Positions 40,468 to 46,482 of a stretch of DNA of 64,000 nt are shown piece by piece. The DNA is taken from positions 16,580 through 80,579 of IMG/VR virus record IMGVR_UViG_3300047560_000724; one strand, given 5' to 3'. A program made the translations under genes and the position numbers. The notes beneath the pieces are model-generated. The model saw only the letters and a program-made list of their open reading frames with translations, was not told the DNA's origin and made no database searches. Each line of letters opens with the position of its first letter. The first letter of the stretch is position 1. The DNA is from a virus.

Positions 40468-40640
40468 AACAGGATCGTTGTTGACTGCTTTTATTAGACT
40501 CAGGCCATCACTCTGAGCTCGTCCAGGGCATTTCAATAGTTACCTTCAACATACTCGGGCGAACCTCTGTACTCCAATAACTACCATGCACTATCCAGAC
40601 CTTTCATAGTAATATGAATGTTGCTGTGCCGATCCTAAAA
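40468..40640 (-). ncRNA. Y-RNA-like element G (about 170 nt)
   Basis: Leftward RNA bounded by AGGATCG (40630-40636) / CGATCCT (40471-40477), with CACAGCAA and CTGTTAG. Interior contains CTCAG..CTGAG hairpin, TAGTTA..TAACTA helix and a TTCG-containing segment. It is the first element after a sigma70-type promoter, so G, F and E and the Ro60-like gene are probably one transcript. Confidence 0.75.
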
Positions 40641-40668
40641 CTGTTTGTTAATTGCTTAACATGTATCT

Positions 40669-40697
40669 ATTATAGTACAGATTGTACTTCTTGTCAC
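40669..40697 (-). promoter_or_regulatory. Sigma70-type promoter for the Y-like RNA/Ro60 transcript
   Basis: Leftward GTGACA (40692-40697), 17-bp spacer, TATAAT (40669-40674), about 30 bases before element G. Confidence 0.78.
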
Positions 40698-40728
40698 TAT
40701 ATTTTGGCTAAATTCGCAAAATATATTT

Positions 40729-40806
40729 TGGAGCAACGGGAGGGATTTGAACCCCCGGTTTTACGGATTTGCAATCCGTTGCATTGGGCCGCTCTGCCAC
40801 CGTTGC
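40729..40806 (-). tRNA. tRNA-Cys(GCA)
   Basis: Cloverleaf on the minus strand; anticodon loop TTGCAAA, T-loop TTCAAAT, 7-bp acceptor GCAACGG/CCGTTGC, encoded CCA. Last tRNA of the array before the Ro60-like region. Confidence 0.93.
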
Positions 40807-40811
40807 ATATT

Positions 40812-40887
40812 TGGTGGGTCCTGACGGGCTCGAACCGCCGACATTCTGCGTGTAAGGCAGACGCTCTACCAACTGAGCTAAGGACCC
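40812..40887 (-). tRNA. tRNA-Val(TAC), copy 1
   Basis: Anticodon loop CTTACAC, acceptor GGGTCCT-type helix, T-loop TTCGAGC, encoded CCA; all four arms intact. Confidence 0.93.
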
Positions 40888-40894
40888 AAATGCT

Positions 40895-41125
40895 TTACTT
40901 GACTCGCTTCAAGTACTCTTTACCAATCTTACCTTCTTGAATTTCTTCTAAGGCTGTAATGATAGGAAAAATATGTTCTCGCTTAGTGCTTTCTTGATTG
41001 TGTCTTTTGATTTCTCTAGACCTTGCCGCAGCAATTAATACAAGATCAAATCTATTCTCCCCTGCATTAGTAACACACTTGTCAGTGTCAATACCAGTAC
41101 CACGACTATCACTTAGCTTTCTCAT
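40895..41125 (-). CDS. rpoZ: RNA polymerase omega subunit homologue
   Basis: A 76-residue protein matching RpoZ: NRFDLVLIAAARSREIKR (the NRFxLVxxAxxRAR core helix) and IITALEEIQEGKIGKEYL (the TVxALxEIxxGxI motif). The N-terminus is short and diverged (MRKLSDSRGTGIDTDKCVTN). The C-terminus ends right after the second motif, as in betaproteobacterial omegas (KKVP). It would assemble with beta-prime of host RNA polymerase, possibly altering ppGpp response or promoter choice. Phage omega genes are unusual. SD AGAGG precedes the start; it sits between tRNA genes. Confidence 0.9.
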   Translation of the reverse strand: MRKLSDSRGTGIDTDKCVTNAGENRFDLVLIAAARSREIKRHNQESTKREHIFPIITALEEIQEGKIGKEYLKRVK

Positions 41126-41153
41126 ATAATATCCTCTTTGTGTATTTAATACT

Positions 41154-41228
41154 TGGTCCCGTTACCAAGAATCGAACTTGGATCTAATTCTTAGGAGGAA
41201 CTTGTTCTATCCATTGAACTATAACGAG
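41154..41228 (-). tRNA. tRNA-Arg(CCT)
   Basis: Anticodon loop CTCCTAA, acceptor CTCGTTA/TAACGGG (one G-U), encoded CCA. Confidence 0.88.
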
Positions 41229-41229
41229 A

Positions 41230-41319
41230 TGGTCCCCCGTTGAGGAATCGAACCTCATCCTGGACCTTATCTAGATTAAGGTGTTATAAGCACCCCTGCT
41301 CTCCATGAGCTAACGGGGG
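41230..41319 (-). tRNA. tRNA with TAT anticodon and long variable arm
   Basis: Acceptor CCCCCGT/ACGGGGG, compact D-arm GCTC-ATGGA-GAGC, anticodon loop CTTATAA (TAT, would read AUA Ile), T-arm TGAGG-TTCGATT-CCTCA, encoded CCA. The variable region is about 21 bases and can fold (CTAGA..TCCAG), a class II feature unusual for an Ile tRNA. Confidence 0.78.
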
Positions 41320-41326
41320 ATGAAGT

Positions 41327-41400
41327 TGGTTGCGGGTCCCGGAATCGAACCAGGATCTCGAGCTTATGAGACTCGTGAGTTACCGTTTCTCTAACCCGCT
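41327..41400 (-). tRNA. tRNA with CAT anticodon, initiator-like end
   Basis: Anticodon loop CTCATAA. Positions 1 and 72 are A and A (no pair) and D-stem pair 11-24 is A-U, both initiator features. The anticodon stem lacks the three G-C pairs of bacterial initiators. Encoded CCA. Could be fMet, Met or lysidine-Ile. Confidence 0.85.
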
Positions 41401-41406
41401 ATAAAT

Positions 41407-41483
41407 TGGTCGGAGTACAAGGATTCGAACCTTGGACCCCCTGGTCCCAAACCAGGTGCGCTACCAGACTGCGCCACACTCCG
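41407..41483 (-). tRNA. tRNA-Pro(TGG), copy 1
   Basis: Anticodon loop TTTGGGA on stem CCTGG/CCAGG; acceptor CGGAGTG/TACTCCG; encoded CCA. Confidence 0.92.
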
Positions 41484-41485
41484 AA

Positions 41486-41698
41486 TTAAACTGTTGTTTT
41501 CTTTTTCCTAGTCTTCTTAACTGGAATTTCTGCACTCGCTACACTAGCAATAGCTTCTTGGACATCACGCATAAGGGCTTCGTCGTCCCATATAAGTTCT
41601 GTACTTCCGTCTTCAAATGTCTTAACGGTTAGGTGACTACCTTGATTAATCTTTGGCCATCCGTTAGCTTCTACATTTTTTAATTTCTTAGTCGCCAT
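41486..41698 (-). CDS. Small basic protein, unknown
   Basis: A 70-residue protein lodged between tRNA-Pro and tRNA-Gly: MATKKLKNVEANGWPKINQG, a beta-rich core (LTVKTFEDGSTELIWDDEAL), a helix and a KKTRKKKTTV tail. May bind nucleic acid through the basic ends. No known family; start follows a TAAGGA-type SD-poor leader. Confidence 0.65.
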   Translation of the reverse strand: MATKKLKNVEANGWPKINQGSHLTVKTFEDGSTELIWDDEALMRDVQEAIASVASAEIPVKKTRKKKTTV

Positions 41699-41716
41699 TT
41701 GCTAGTCCTTAAAATT

Positions 41717-41789
41717 TGGAGCGGGTAGTCGGATTCGAACCGGCTTCTTTAGCTTGGAAGGCTAAGTCCTCTCCCAGGAGAATACCCGC
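41717..41789 (-). tRNA. tRNA-Gly(TCC)
   Basis: Anticodon loop CTTCCAA on TTAGC/GCTAA; acceptor GCGGGTA/TACCCGC; encoded CCA. Confidence 0.93.
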
Positions 41790-41992
41790 ATAGTGTTTAG
41801 CTACTCCCACCACAGGAGCCCTAAACTGAGCTGTTACTCTGTCCACTAGCCTTTCCATCTAGACGGTGCTGAGGTCCGCCTTTGTGATTTCTCAAGTCGC
41901 TTTACACAAGCCTTGCGGTAGATCCAATGCACCGAGCTATTAAGGTTTAAGCAATTACCTAACTCTATTACGCTGAGTTAACGCGGGGTTTT
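41790..41992 (-). ncRNA. Structured spacer RNA between tRNA-Gly and tRNA-Thr
   Basis: About 200 bases without an ORF. The leftward RNA begins with hairpin TAACTC-agcgtaata-GAGTTA and ends with a long hairpin GTTTAG..CTAAAC enclosing CTCC/GGAG that abuts tRNA-Gly. It includes GTAACAGC but not the flanking helix of the Y-like family. Function unknown. Confidence 0.5.
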
Positions 41993-42068
41993 TGGTGCCC
42001 CTTGTCCGACTCGAACAGACCACCTACTGATTACAAATCAGTTGCTCTACCAGATGAGCTAAAGGGGC
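41993..42068 (-). tRNA. tRNA-Thr(TGT), copy 1
   Basis: Anticodon loop TTTGTAA on ACTGA/TCAGT; acceptor GCCCCTT/AAGGGGC; encoded CCA. Confidence 0.93.
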
Positions 42069-42074
42069 GTATTG

Positions 42075-42335
42075 TTATTTAATTTCGTTACCTGCTAGGT
42101 CTGCTTTTCCAGTCTCATAAAGTTCTTTGCGTCTTGCAAATTCATCTTCACTTAAACCGTGCCAACCAATACACTTGCCAGTTGGGCTACGGCCACACCC
42201 GCATCTTCCAACTTCGTCTATATTTTCTTTTACTCTTACTTGCATATCTTTATCTTTTTTAAAAATTGCATCCCAGTTACTATCAAATGTAGTTAATGGA
42301 ACACTTAACGGTCTTGCTTTACTGCCTTTACCCAT
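42075..42335 (-). CDS. CDGSH-like iron-sulfur small protein
   Basis: The frame opens within the HNH gene, but ATG 42335 (MGKGSKARPLSVPLTTFDSN) is the likely start, giving 86 residues. The motif CGCGRSPTGKCIGWHGLSED (CxC-x2-S-x4-C-x-G-x-H) resembles the CDGSH [2Fe-2S] motif C-x-C-x2-S-x3-P-x-C-D-G-S-H, one residue shorter and with Gly-Trp in place of Gly-Ser. Probably a small redox or Fe-S protein. It sits between tRNA-Thr and the HNH gene. Confidence 0.65.
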   Translation of the reverse strand: MGKGSKARPLSVPLTTFDSNWDAIFKKDKDMQVRVKENIDEVGRCGCGRSPTGKCIGWHGLSEDEFARRKELYETGKADLAGNEIK

Positions 42336-42363
42336 TAGATAATCTCCTGTGTGTTTGGTGGAC

Positions 42364-42750
42364 TTATCGTTTAAGTCCCCTTGCCTGTCTGCCCTTACCT
42401 TTATTCTTAGCAACAAATGTATCTGTTTGACTATGGCAGTTTGGACACAACAGTCTTAAATTTTTTGGCTTATCATTACCTGCATCACCGTCTATATGAT
42501 CTAATTGTAGCACTAAAGGTACATCGTTGTAAACCCCTTCATTGCCACAACTTACACATCTATAACCATGCAAGTGTGTTAAGCATCTTATTAAAGTTCT
42601 TCTTGTAGAAATTTCGCCTTTTAAAAACTTAGACAAAGTTTCTGTTTCAAATTGATGTTGCTGCTGACAAGTGTTATTACAATACTTGTTTGCATAATTC
42701 CTTTTTACAGGATTCTCTTTACCGCAACATAAACAATTGAATGTATTCAT
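42364..42750 (-). CDS. HNH endonuclease (homing-type, in tRNA array)
   Basis: Start at ATG 42750 (MNTFNCLCCGKENPVKRNYA) after an AGAGGAC SD; upstream in-frame codons run into tRNA-Ala. 128 residues: N-terminal zinc ribbon (CLCCGKEN...KYCNNTCQQQ) and an HNH domain (YRCVSCGNEG, LQLDHIDGDAGNDKPKNLRL then LCPNCHSQTDTF). It is of the type seen in free-standing homing endonucleases of T4-like phages, here within a tRNA array that could be its target. An exact TATAAATA late motif precedes it. Confidence 0.88.
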   Translation of the reverse strand: MNTFNCLCCGKENPVKRNYANKYCNNTCQQQHQFETETLSKFLKGEISTRRTLIRCLTHLHGYRCVSCGNEGVYNDVPLVLQLDHIDGDAGNDKPKNLRLLCPNCHSQTDTFVAKNKGKGRQARGLKR

Positions 42751-42767
42751 AATGTAGTCCTCTACAT

Positions 42768-42775
42768 TATTTATA
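42768..42775 (-). promoter_or_regulatory. Late-promoter-like TATAAATA motif
   Basis: Leftward exact TATAAATA, 18 bases before the HNH start at 42750. Confidence 0.65.
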
Positions 42776-42790
42776 CAGAACTCTACATTT

Positions 42791-43471
42791 TTAAAGAACT
42801 TTGGTGGAGGTAACAGGGATCGAACCTGCGACATTTTGGTTGCAAACCAAACGCTCTCCCAGCTGAGCTATACCCCCGAATAACGCTTTTTTAGCATCAT
42901 CAAAATAAACAGCGCCTGGATTAACATCTCTTAATGTTAGCACCATTCTTTCATTTTTTGATTTGCTGTTATCAAAATCGTGAAAAATTTCTGTATTAAA
43001 AAGAATACACTCGCCCTGTTGTGCGGTCATACGCTTTAATGGAGTATGTTTTTTAGAATCAAATCCTAAACATTCTCTACTTTGTTTCCTTTCAATAGGA
43101 TCAGGATCAATTGGGTATTCTTTTAACTCTTCATCGGAATACCAACTTGTAACACAATCGTTATCAAGAATCTTAACTGTATAATTAAGACTGTAGCGAT
43201 GGTCTAACCCGTCCTTATGTGCTCTATAATAATATCCTGGCTGTGTTGTAAACAACGACACTCGCCATTGATTTAATTTTAGTTCTTCATTCAATGGTAT
43301 ACTATCCATAATATCTTTTGCTTGTGCTGTAGGATATATGTGATGTGTAAATCCTTTTGTAAAGGACATACCCCATACATACGCCAGGCATTTAGTTATT
43401 ACAGTATCTAGTCCTTCGTGTGTAAAACGAATATAGTACGGACTACAGTCTTCTATTATAGTATACTTCAT
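42791..43471 (-). CDS. 2OG-Fe(II) oxygenase-like protein reading into tRNA-Ala
   Basis: A 226-residue ORF. Residues 1-197 are a double-stranded beta-helix oxygenase-like domain: YYRAHKDGLDHRYSLNYTV (HxD ligands), then QGECILFNTEIFHDFDNSKS (distal His) and ERMVLTLRD (Arg binding 2-oxoglutarate). The last about 29 residues (GGIAQLGERLVCNQNVAGSI onward) are translation of the tRNA-Ala gene on the same strand; no stop precedes it. So the gene truly overlaps the tRNA, or a stop was lost. ATG lies 4 bases after an ATAAATA motif: probably leaderless. Confidence 0.75.
   Translation of the reverse strand: MKYTIIEDCSPYYIRFTHEGLDTVITKCLAYVWGMSFTKGFTHHIYPTAQAKDIMDSIPLNEELKLNQWRVSLFTTQPGYYYRAHKDGLDHRYSLNYTVKILDNDCVTSWYSDEELKEYPIDPDPIERKQSRECLGFDSKKHTPLKRMTAQQGECILFNTEIFHDFDNSKSKNERMVLTLRDVNPGAVYFDDAKKALFGGIAQLGERLVCNQNVAGSIPVTSTKVL
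42802..42877 (-). tRNA. tRNA-Ala(TGC), copy 1
   Basis: Anticodon loop TTTGCAA; acceptor GGGGGTA/TACCTCC; encoded CCA. Lies inside the 3' end of the oxygenase-like ORF. Confidence 0.93.
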
Positions 43472-43475
43472 TGTA

Positions 43476-43482
43476 TATTTAT
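43476..43482 (-). promoter_or_regulatory. Late-promoter-like ATAAATA motif, 4 bases from ATG
   Basis: Leftward CATAAATATACAATG: motif directly before the start at 43471, overlapping the CCA end of tRNA-Asn. Confidence 0.6.
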
Positions 43483-43558
43483 GGCTCCCCGAGCTGGGCT
43501 CGAACCAGCGACACCTTGATTAACAGTCAAGTGCTTCTACCAACTGAGCTATCAGGGA
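43482..43558 (-). tRNA. tRNA-Asn(GTT), copy 1
   Basis: Anticodon loop CTGTTAA on CTTGA/TCAAG; acceptor TCCCTGA/TCGGGGA; encoded CCA. Confidence 0.93.
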
Positions 43559-43564
43559 ATATTC

Positions 43565-44014
43565 TCATATCTCTTTATGTAGCCTATAAAATTTAGGGTA
43601 CATACCGACCTTGGCCGCTGATGCTAAACGACTCTTGTTGTTTACTTCAACAAGACTACTTAACATATAAGCGCCTAATTTTTTACAATCTGCCTCGTAG
43701 TACTCGTGGCAAATTTGATTTAATCCTCTTCCTCGGAATTCTGGTTCAGTAAAACTAAGAACTAACCAGCCCATTCGTTGATCTGGATAGTATTCATAAG
43801 CAATACCGCCTTGAACATTACCACTAGTATCTTGCACCCAAACAACTCTGTTTGAAATCTTAAATGCAAAAGTGGGTAATGAAAACCCTTTATCAACAAG
43901 TTCAGCCCAAACTTTTAAAAACGGAGCAACAACTGGAGTATATTGCATCGTATCCGATTGCCAAACTTCAATTGGGTTACCTAGCTTGTCTTGAGCATCT
44001 GCTATCTTCTTCAT
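43565..44014 (-). CDS. GNAT-family N-acetyltransferase
   Basis: A 149-residue GNAT protein: VVWVQDTSGNVQGGIAYEYY, beta4 MGWLVLSFTEPEFRGRGLNQ with the acetyl-CoA pyrophosphate loop (RGRGLN), and helix ICHEYYEADCKKLGA, then the C-terminal strand. Substrate unknown. SD AAGGTG precedes the ATG. It is a monocistronic gene between tRNA-Asn and tRNA-Ser. Confidence 0.82.
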   Translation of the reverse strand: MKKIADAQDKLGNPIEVWQSDTMQYTPVVAPFLKVWAELVDKGFSLPTFAFKISNRVVWVQDTSGNVQGGIAYEYYPDQRMGWLVLSFTEPEFRGRGLNQICHEYYEADCKKLGAYMLSSLVEVNNKSRLASAAKVGMYPKFYRLHKEI

Positions 44015-44055
44015 ACTTACACCTTTAAAAATGTAAATTACTTATCACTACTAAT

Positions 44056-44149
44056 TGGCGGTGAGCGAGAGATTCGAACTCTCGATGCAGGTTTATGCCC
44101 ACATGCCTCCTTAGCAGGGAGGTACCTTCGGCCACTCGGTCAGCTCACC
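44056..44149 (-). tRNA. tRNA-Ser(GCT)
   Basis: Class II with long variable arm; anticodon loop CTGCTAA on CCTCC/GGAGG; acceptor GGTGAGC/GCTCACC; encoded CCA. Confidence 0.93.
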
Positions 44150-44352
44150 ATTAGTTGTATTGTCTTGTTATGGACAACAATAACCCTATTGCCGTTTGCT
44201 TTTAACGAGCACAACTTGTATGAGTCCTCCTGCAGAAGGTTGTCTCACTTTCATTATGCATCAACAGTATTGGCCGCGCTAGCTAGACGGAGGACCCATT
44301 GACTGTGCATTACCCAGGTGTACACTGAGTTTTTCCAAAACAATACAACTAA
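44150..44352 (-). ncRNA. Structured spacer RNA closed by a perfect 13-bp terminal helix
   Basis: About 200 bases exactly filling the gap between tRNA-Tyr (CCA) and tRNA-Ser (position 1). Its ends are TTAGTTGTATTGT and ACAATACAACTAA, perfectly complementary. Inside, GTCCTCC/GGAGGAC and ATGCA/TGCAT can pair. No ORF. Confidence 0.65.
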
Positions 44353-44437
44353 TGGTGGACAGGGACGGATTCGAACCATCGTAGCCTGAGGCGGCAGATT
44401 TACAGTCTGCTGGTATTAACCACTCACCCACCTGTCC
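44353..44437 (-). tRNA. tRNA-Tyr(GTA), copy 1
   Basis: Class II; anticodon loop CTGTAAA on GCAGA/TCTGC; encoded CCA directly followed by the spacer helix. Confidence 0.93.
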
Positions 44438-44443
44438 ATTGTT

Positions 44444-44528
44444 TGGTGCGACCTCCCGGAATCGAACCGGGACGACTTTCGTCGAGAGATTTTAAGTCTC
44501 TTGTGTCTACCTATTTCACCAAGGTCGC
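44444..44528 (-). tRNA. tRNA-Leu(TAA)
   Basis: Class II; anticodon loop CTTAAAA on AGAGA/TCTCT; acceptor GCGACCT/AGGTCGC; encoded CCA. Confidence 0.93.
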
Positions 44529-44533
44529 ATATC

Positions 44534-44761
44534 TTACTGACTTCTGCGCTTCATCCAAGTGTAGTCTACACCGTCTGGACACTTTCCGTCATTAACGCTG
44601 TCAGCACCAAAGATGCCAACAATTTCCATTTCGTTACCTTTTATAGTAACAAATTCATTCATGTGCTTTGCAAGGTTCATTGCTTCTGCAAGTGTAAGAA
44701 CCTTAAATGTTTCTTCTTTACCTATTACTTTATACATTGTTAATTTTACTTTCTTTTTCAC
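44534..44761 (-). CDS. Small protein, unknown
   Basis: A 75-residue protein MKKKVKLTMYKVIGKEETFK..., with an alternative start at the ATG eight codons on (MYKVIGKEE). Charged alpha/beta pattern (LAEAMNLAKHMNEFVTIKGN, MEIVGIFGADS) and a basic C-terminus. Located between tRNA-Leu and tRNA-Trp. No known family. Confidence 0.6.
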   Translation of the reverse strand: MKKKVKLTMYKVIGKEETFKVLTLAEAMNLAKHMNEFVTIKGNEMEIVGIFGADSVNDGKCPDGVDYTWMKRRSQ

Positions 44762-44787
44762 TCATCACAACAATGACGACAATTAAA

Positions 44788-44861
44788 TGGCGTACCCCCA
44801 GGGACTCGAACCCCGACCGACAGTTTTGGAGACTGTAATGCTGCCATTACACTAGGGATAC
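44788..44861 (-). tRNA. tRNA-Trp(CCA)
   Basis: Anticodon loop CTCCAAA on CAGT/ACTG; acceptor GTATCCC/GGGGTAC; encoded CCA. Confidence 0.92.
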
Positions 44862-44868
44862 ATGTCCT

Positions 44869-44960
44869 TGGCGGAAGCTGAGAGATTCGAACTCTCGGAC
44901 GGGATAAACCGTCGGCAGTTTTCAAGACTGCTGCAATAAACCGGACTCTGCCAAACTTCC
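44869..44960 (-). tRNA. tRNA-Ser(TGA)
   Basis: Class II; anticodon loop CTTGAAA on GCAGT/ACTGC; acceptor GGAAGTT-type helix; encoded CCA. Confidence 0.93.
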
Positions 44961-44965
44961 ATTAT

Positions 44966-45048
44966 TGGTGCCCCCTCCGAGACTCGAACTCGGACGCTCT
45001 CGCACTGGCTTCTAAGACCAGCGTGTCTACCAATTCCACCAAAGGGGC
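44966..45048 (-). tRNA. tRNA-Leu(TAG)
   Basis: Class II; anticodon loop CTTAGAA on CTGGT/GCCAG; encoded CCA. Confidence 0.93.
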
Positions 45049-45058
45049 ATAATTCTTT

Positions 45059-45152
45059 ACCATATAGAAACACACTAGCGGGCATATCTAGGTTGCCGCT
45101 TATCGCACCTTAGTCCTAGTACTGAGTATAGGCTAGTGCATTTTTATATGGT
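45059..45152 (-). ncRNA. Hairpin spacer element, family 2, copy 1
   Basis: Terminal inverted repeat ACCATATAGAAACAC.. / ..TTTTTATATGGT with about 60 variable bases inside. Its first bases are the 3' ACCA of tRNA-Glu, so the stem starts flush with the tRNA end. Two more copies lie at 47025 and 47122. Confidence 0.65.
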
Positions 45153-45224
45153 ACTCGGTAGGGGAATCGAACCCCTCTTCCCGCCGTGAAAGGGCGGTGT
45201 CCTAGACCGATAGACGAACCGAGC
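45149..45224 (-). tRNA. tRNA-Glu(TTC), copy 1
   Basis: Anticodon loop CTTTCAC on CCGCC/GGCGG; acceptor GCTCGGT/ACCGAGT; encoded CCA. Confidence 0.92.
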
Positions 45225-45284
45225 AAATTAACCGTTAAATTTTTAATGAACAATTATACTACTGTGTTAACAGCGTATGTATCT

Positions 45285-45313
45285 ATTATATAGCCTACCA
45301 AGCATTGTGTCAA
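45285..45313 (-). promoter_or_regulatory. Sigma70-type promoter inside the tRNA array
   Basis: Leftward TTGACA (45308-45313), 17-bp spacer, TATAAT (45285-45290), between tRNA-Arg(TCG) and tRNA-Glu; boosts the distal half of the array. Confidence 0.87.
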
Positions 45314-45344
45314 TACTTTTTTGGCTAACAATGCAAATATATTT

Positions 45345-45419
45345 TGGCCGGGCTTAGAGGAATCGAACCTCTACCTGCGGTTTCGAAGACCGTAATGATA
45401 TCCATTTCACCAAAGCCCG
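45345..45419 (-). tRNA. tRNA-Arg(TCG)
   Basis: Anticodon loop CTTCGAA on CGGT/ACCG; acceptor CGGGCTT/AAGCCCG; encoded CCA. Confidence 0.92.
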
Positions 45420-45421
45420 CA

Positions 45422-45428
45422 ATAAATA
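45422..45428 (+). promoter_or_regulatory. Late-promoter-like ATAAATA motif, 4 bases from GTG
   Basis: + strand AATAAATATTCTGTG: motif, 4 bases, then the GTG start at 45433; same arrangement at 48722. Confidence 0.6.
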
Positions 45429-45432
45429 TTCT

Positions 45433-45975
45433 GTGAAAAATTATTATCCAATACTAGTTGACAATTTAGAATCATTAAGGGAAAAAGTACTTGCCAATCT
45501 TCCTGAACGAGTTTTTAACTTTACTGCCGTTACTTACGACCATGCACTTGCTTATAACATAGCAAGACTACCCGAAGTAGTTTCTGCACTCGAACAGTTT
45601 GGAGGTATTAAACAAATTGAGTCAATTGCGTTTAATGTAACACCACCTAACCGTACTGGGAAGATACATACCGACACTGGCGGATATGCTTACACTTTTA
45701 ATATTCCATTATTAAATTTTAGAAACACATTCTTACGGTTACACAGGAAAACTAAAGAACCTATTTCTAAAACTTATAAAGATCCGCAAGGTAATGATAT
45801 CAATTATCACTTATACAATAAAACAAACTGTGTGTTAGATCAAACAATAGAAACGCTTGAACCACATATATTTAATACAACAGTTCCACATCAAGTAGTT
45901 AATCCTAACGATACTATCAGAATTAATATGCTGATTAGATTGAAGTTAGATACTGACTTTAGTAAATTTAATTAA
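45433..45975 (+). CDS. 2OG-Fe(II) oxygenase-like protein (beta-hydroxylase type)
   Basis: A 180-residue protein with GTG start, in + orientation against the array. Features of a cupin-like 2-oxoglutarate oxygenase: FNVTPPNRTGKIHTDTGGYA (HxD), YTFNIPLLNFRNTFLRLHRK, TTVPHQVVNPNDTIRINMLI (His, then Arg for 2OG). Related in style to those at 42791 and 49978. Peptidyl or small-molecule hydroxylation is likely; substrate unknown. No SD; the ATAAATA motif 4 bases upstream suggests a leaderless mRNA. Confidence 0.72.
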   Translation: MKNYYPILVDNLESLREKVLANLPERVFNFTAVTYDHALAYNIARLPEVVSALEQFGGIKQIESIAFNVTPPNRTGKIHTDTGGYAYTFNIPLLNFRNTFLRLHRKTKEPISKTYKDPQGNDINYHLYNKTNCVLDQTIETLEPHIFNTTVPHQVVNPNDTIRINMLIRLKLDTDFSKFN

Positions 45976-45976
45976 C

Positions 45977-46051
45977 TGGCACCGCGAGTTGGATTCGAAC
46001 CAACATCTTACACTTTAGAAGAGTGTTGCCTATCCCTTAGACTATCGCGGT
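45977..46051 (-). tRNA. tRNA-Arg(TCT)
   Basis: Anticodon loop CTTCTAA on CACT/AGTG; acceptor ACCGCGA/TCGCGGT; encoded CCA. Confidence 0.92.
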
Positions 46052-46052
46052 A

Positions 46053-46126
46053 TGGTGCTCTTAGATAGAATCGAACTATCATTACCTCCATACCAAAGAG
46101 GCGTTCTACCATTTAACTATAAGAGC
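46053..46126 (-). tRNA. tRNA-Thr(GGT)
   Basis: Anticodon loop TTGGTAT on CCTCT/GGAGG; acceptor GCTCTTA/TAAGAGC; encoded CCA. Confidence 0.87.
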
Positions 46127-46128
46127 AA

Positions 46129-46207
46129 TGGTACCCCTGCTCCGATTCGAACGGAGAACAACTTCTCCTTTTGAGAGAGACGACTTTACCAATTTGTCCA
46201 CAGGGGC
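46129..46207 (-). tRNA. tRNA-Leu(CAA), short variable region
   Basis: Anticodon loop CTCAAAA on TCTCT/GGAGA; acceptor GCCCCTG/CAGGGGT; encoded CCA. The variable region is only 7 bases, unlike the class II arm of normal tRNA-Leu, so charging identity is uncertain. Confidence 0.8.
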
Positions 46208-46482
46208 ATAGAATTTGTCTTAGATTGTTCACCGCACAATCTAAGAAAGCGGGGGTCTGTTGAATTTGTAAGTAGTTCCCCCATCGTTATAGGAACCATT
46301 CACCCGTGTAATTAAGCCGGCCGGGACTCGGTACGCCACTAGGGATACTAGTCCAGTTTAGCAACCTGTTTGCAACCGTCCTTCCGGGCGGCCGGGAGTT
46401 GAACCCGCAACCTTCTACTATTTCGGTCCTTCGAAGAAACCTAGATAGCGTGACATTCTCTTGCTGACACTTACAAAACTGT
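46208..46482 (-). ncRNA. Structured RNA H: tRNA-mimic-like element plus hairpin
   Basis: No ORF. Leftward RNA has terminal helix TTTGTAAGT/ACTTACAAA (9 bp) with GTCAGCAAG after the 5' strand, a weak match to the Y-like family. Inside are a T-arm (GCGGG-TTCAACT-CCCG) followed by a stem CCGCCC-GGAA-GGACGG closed by a GNRA loop, as in the capped acceptor stems of elements A and C. The 3' part ends with hairpin CTTAGATTGT/ACAATCTAAG. Confidence 0.55.

Noticed and set aside
40614-40940. Plus-strand 108-residue ORF containing EREGFEPPVLR and GSNRRHSACKADALP
   Set aside because: These phrases are antisense translations of tRNA-Cys and tRNA-Val; not a gene.
43991-44302. Plus-strand 103-residue ORF over tRNA-Ser
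   Set aside because: Antisense tRNA translation plus spacer RNA; no SD and no protein-like pattern.
44852-45085. Minus-strand 77-residue ORF containing GGIGRHAGLRSQ and SESSNLSAS
   Set aside because: It is a translation of tRNA-Ser and tRNA-Leu genes, a classic false ORF.
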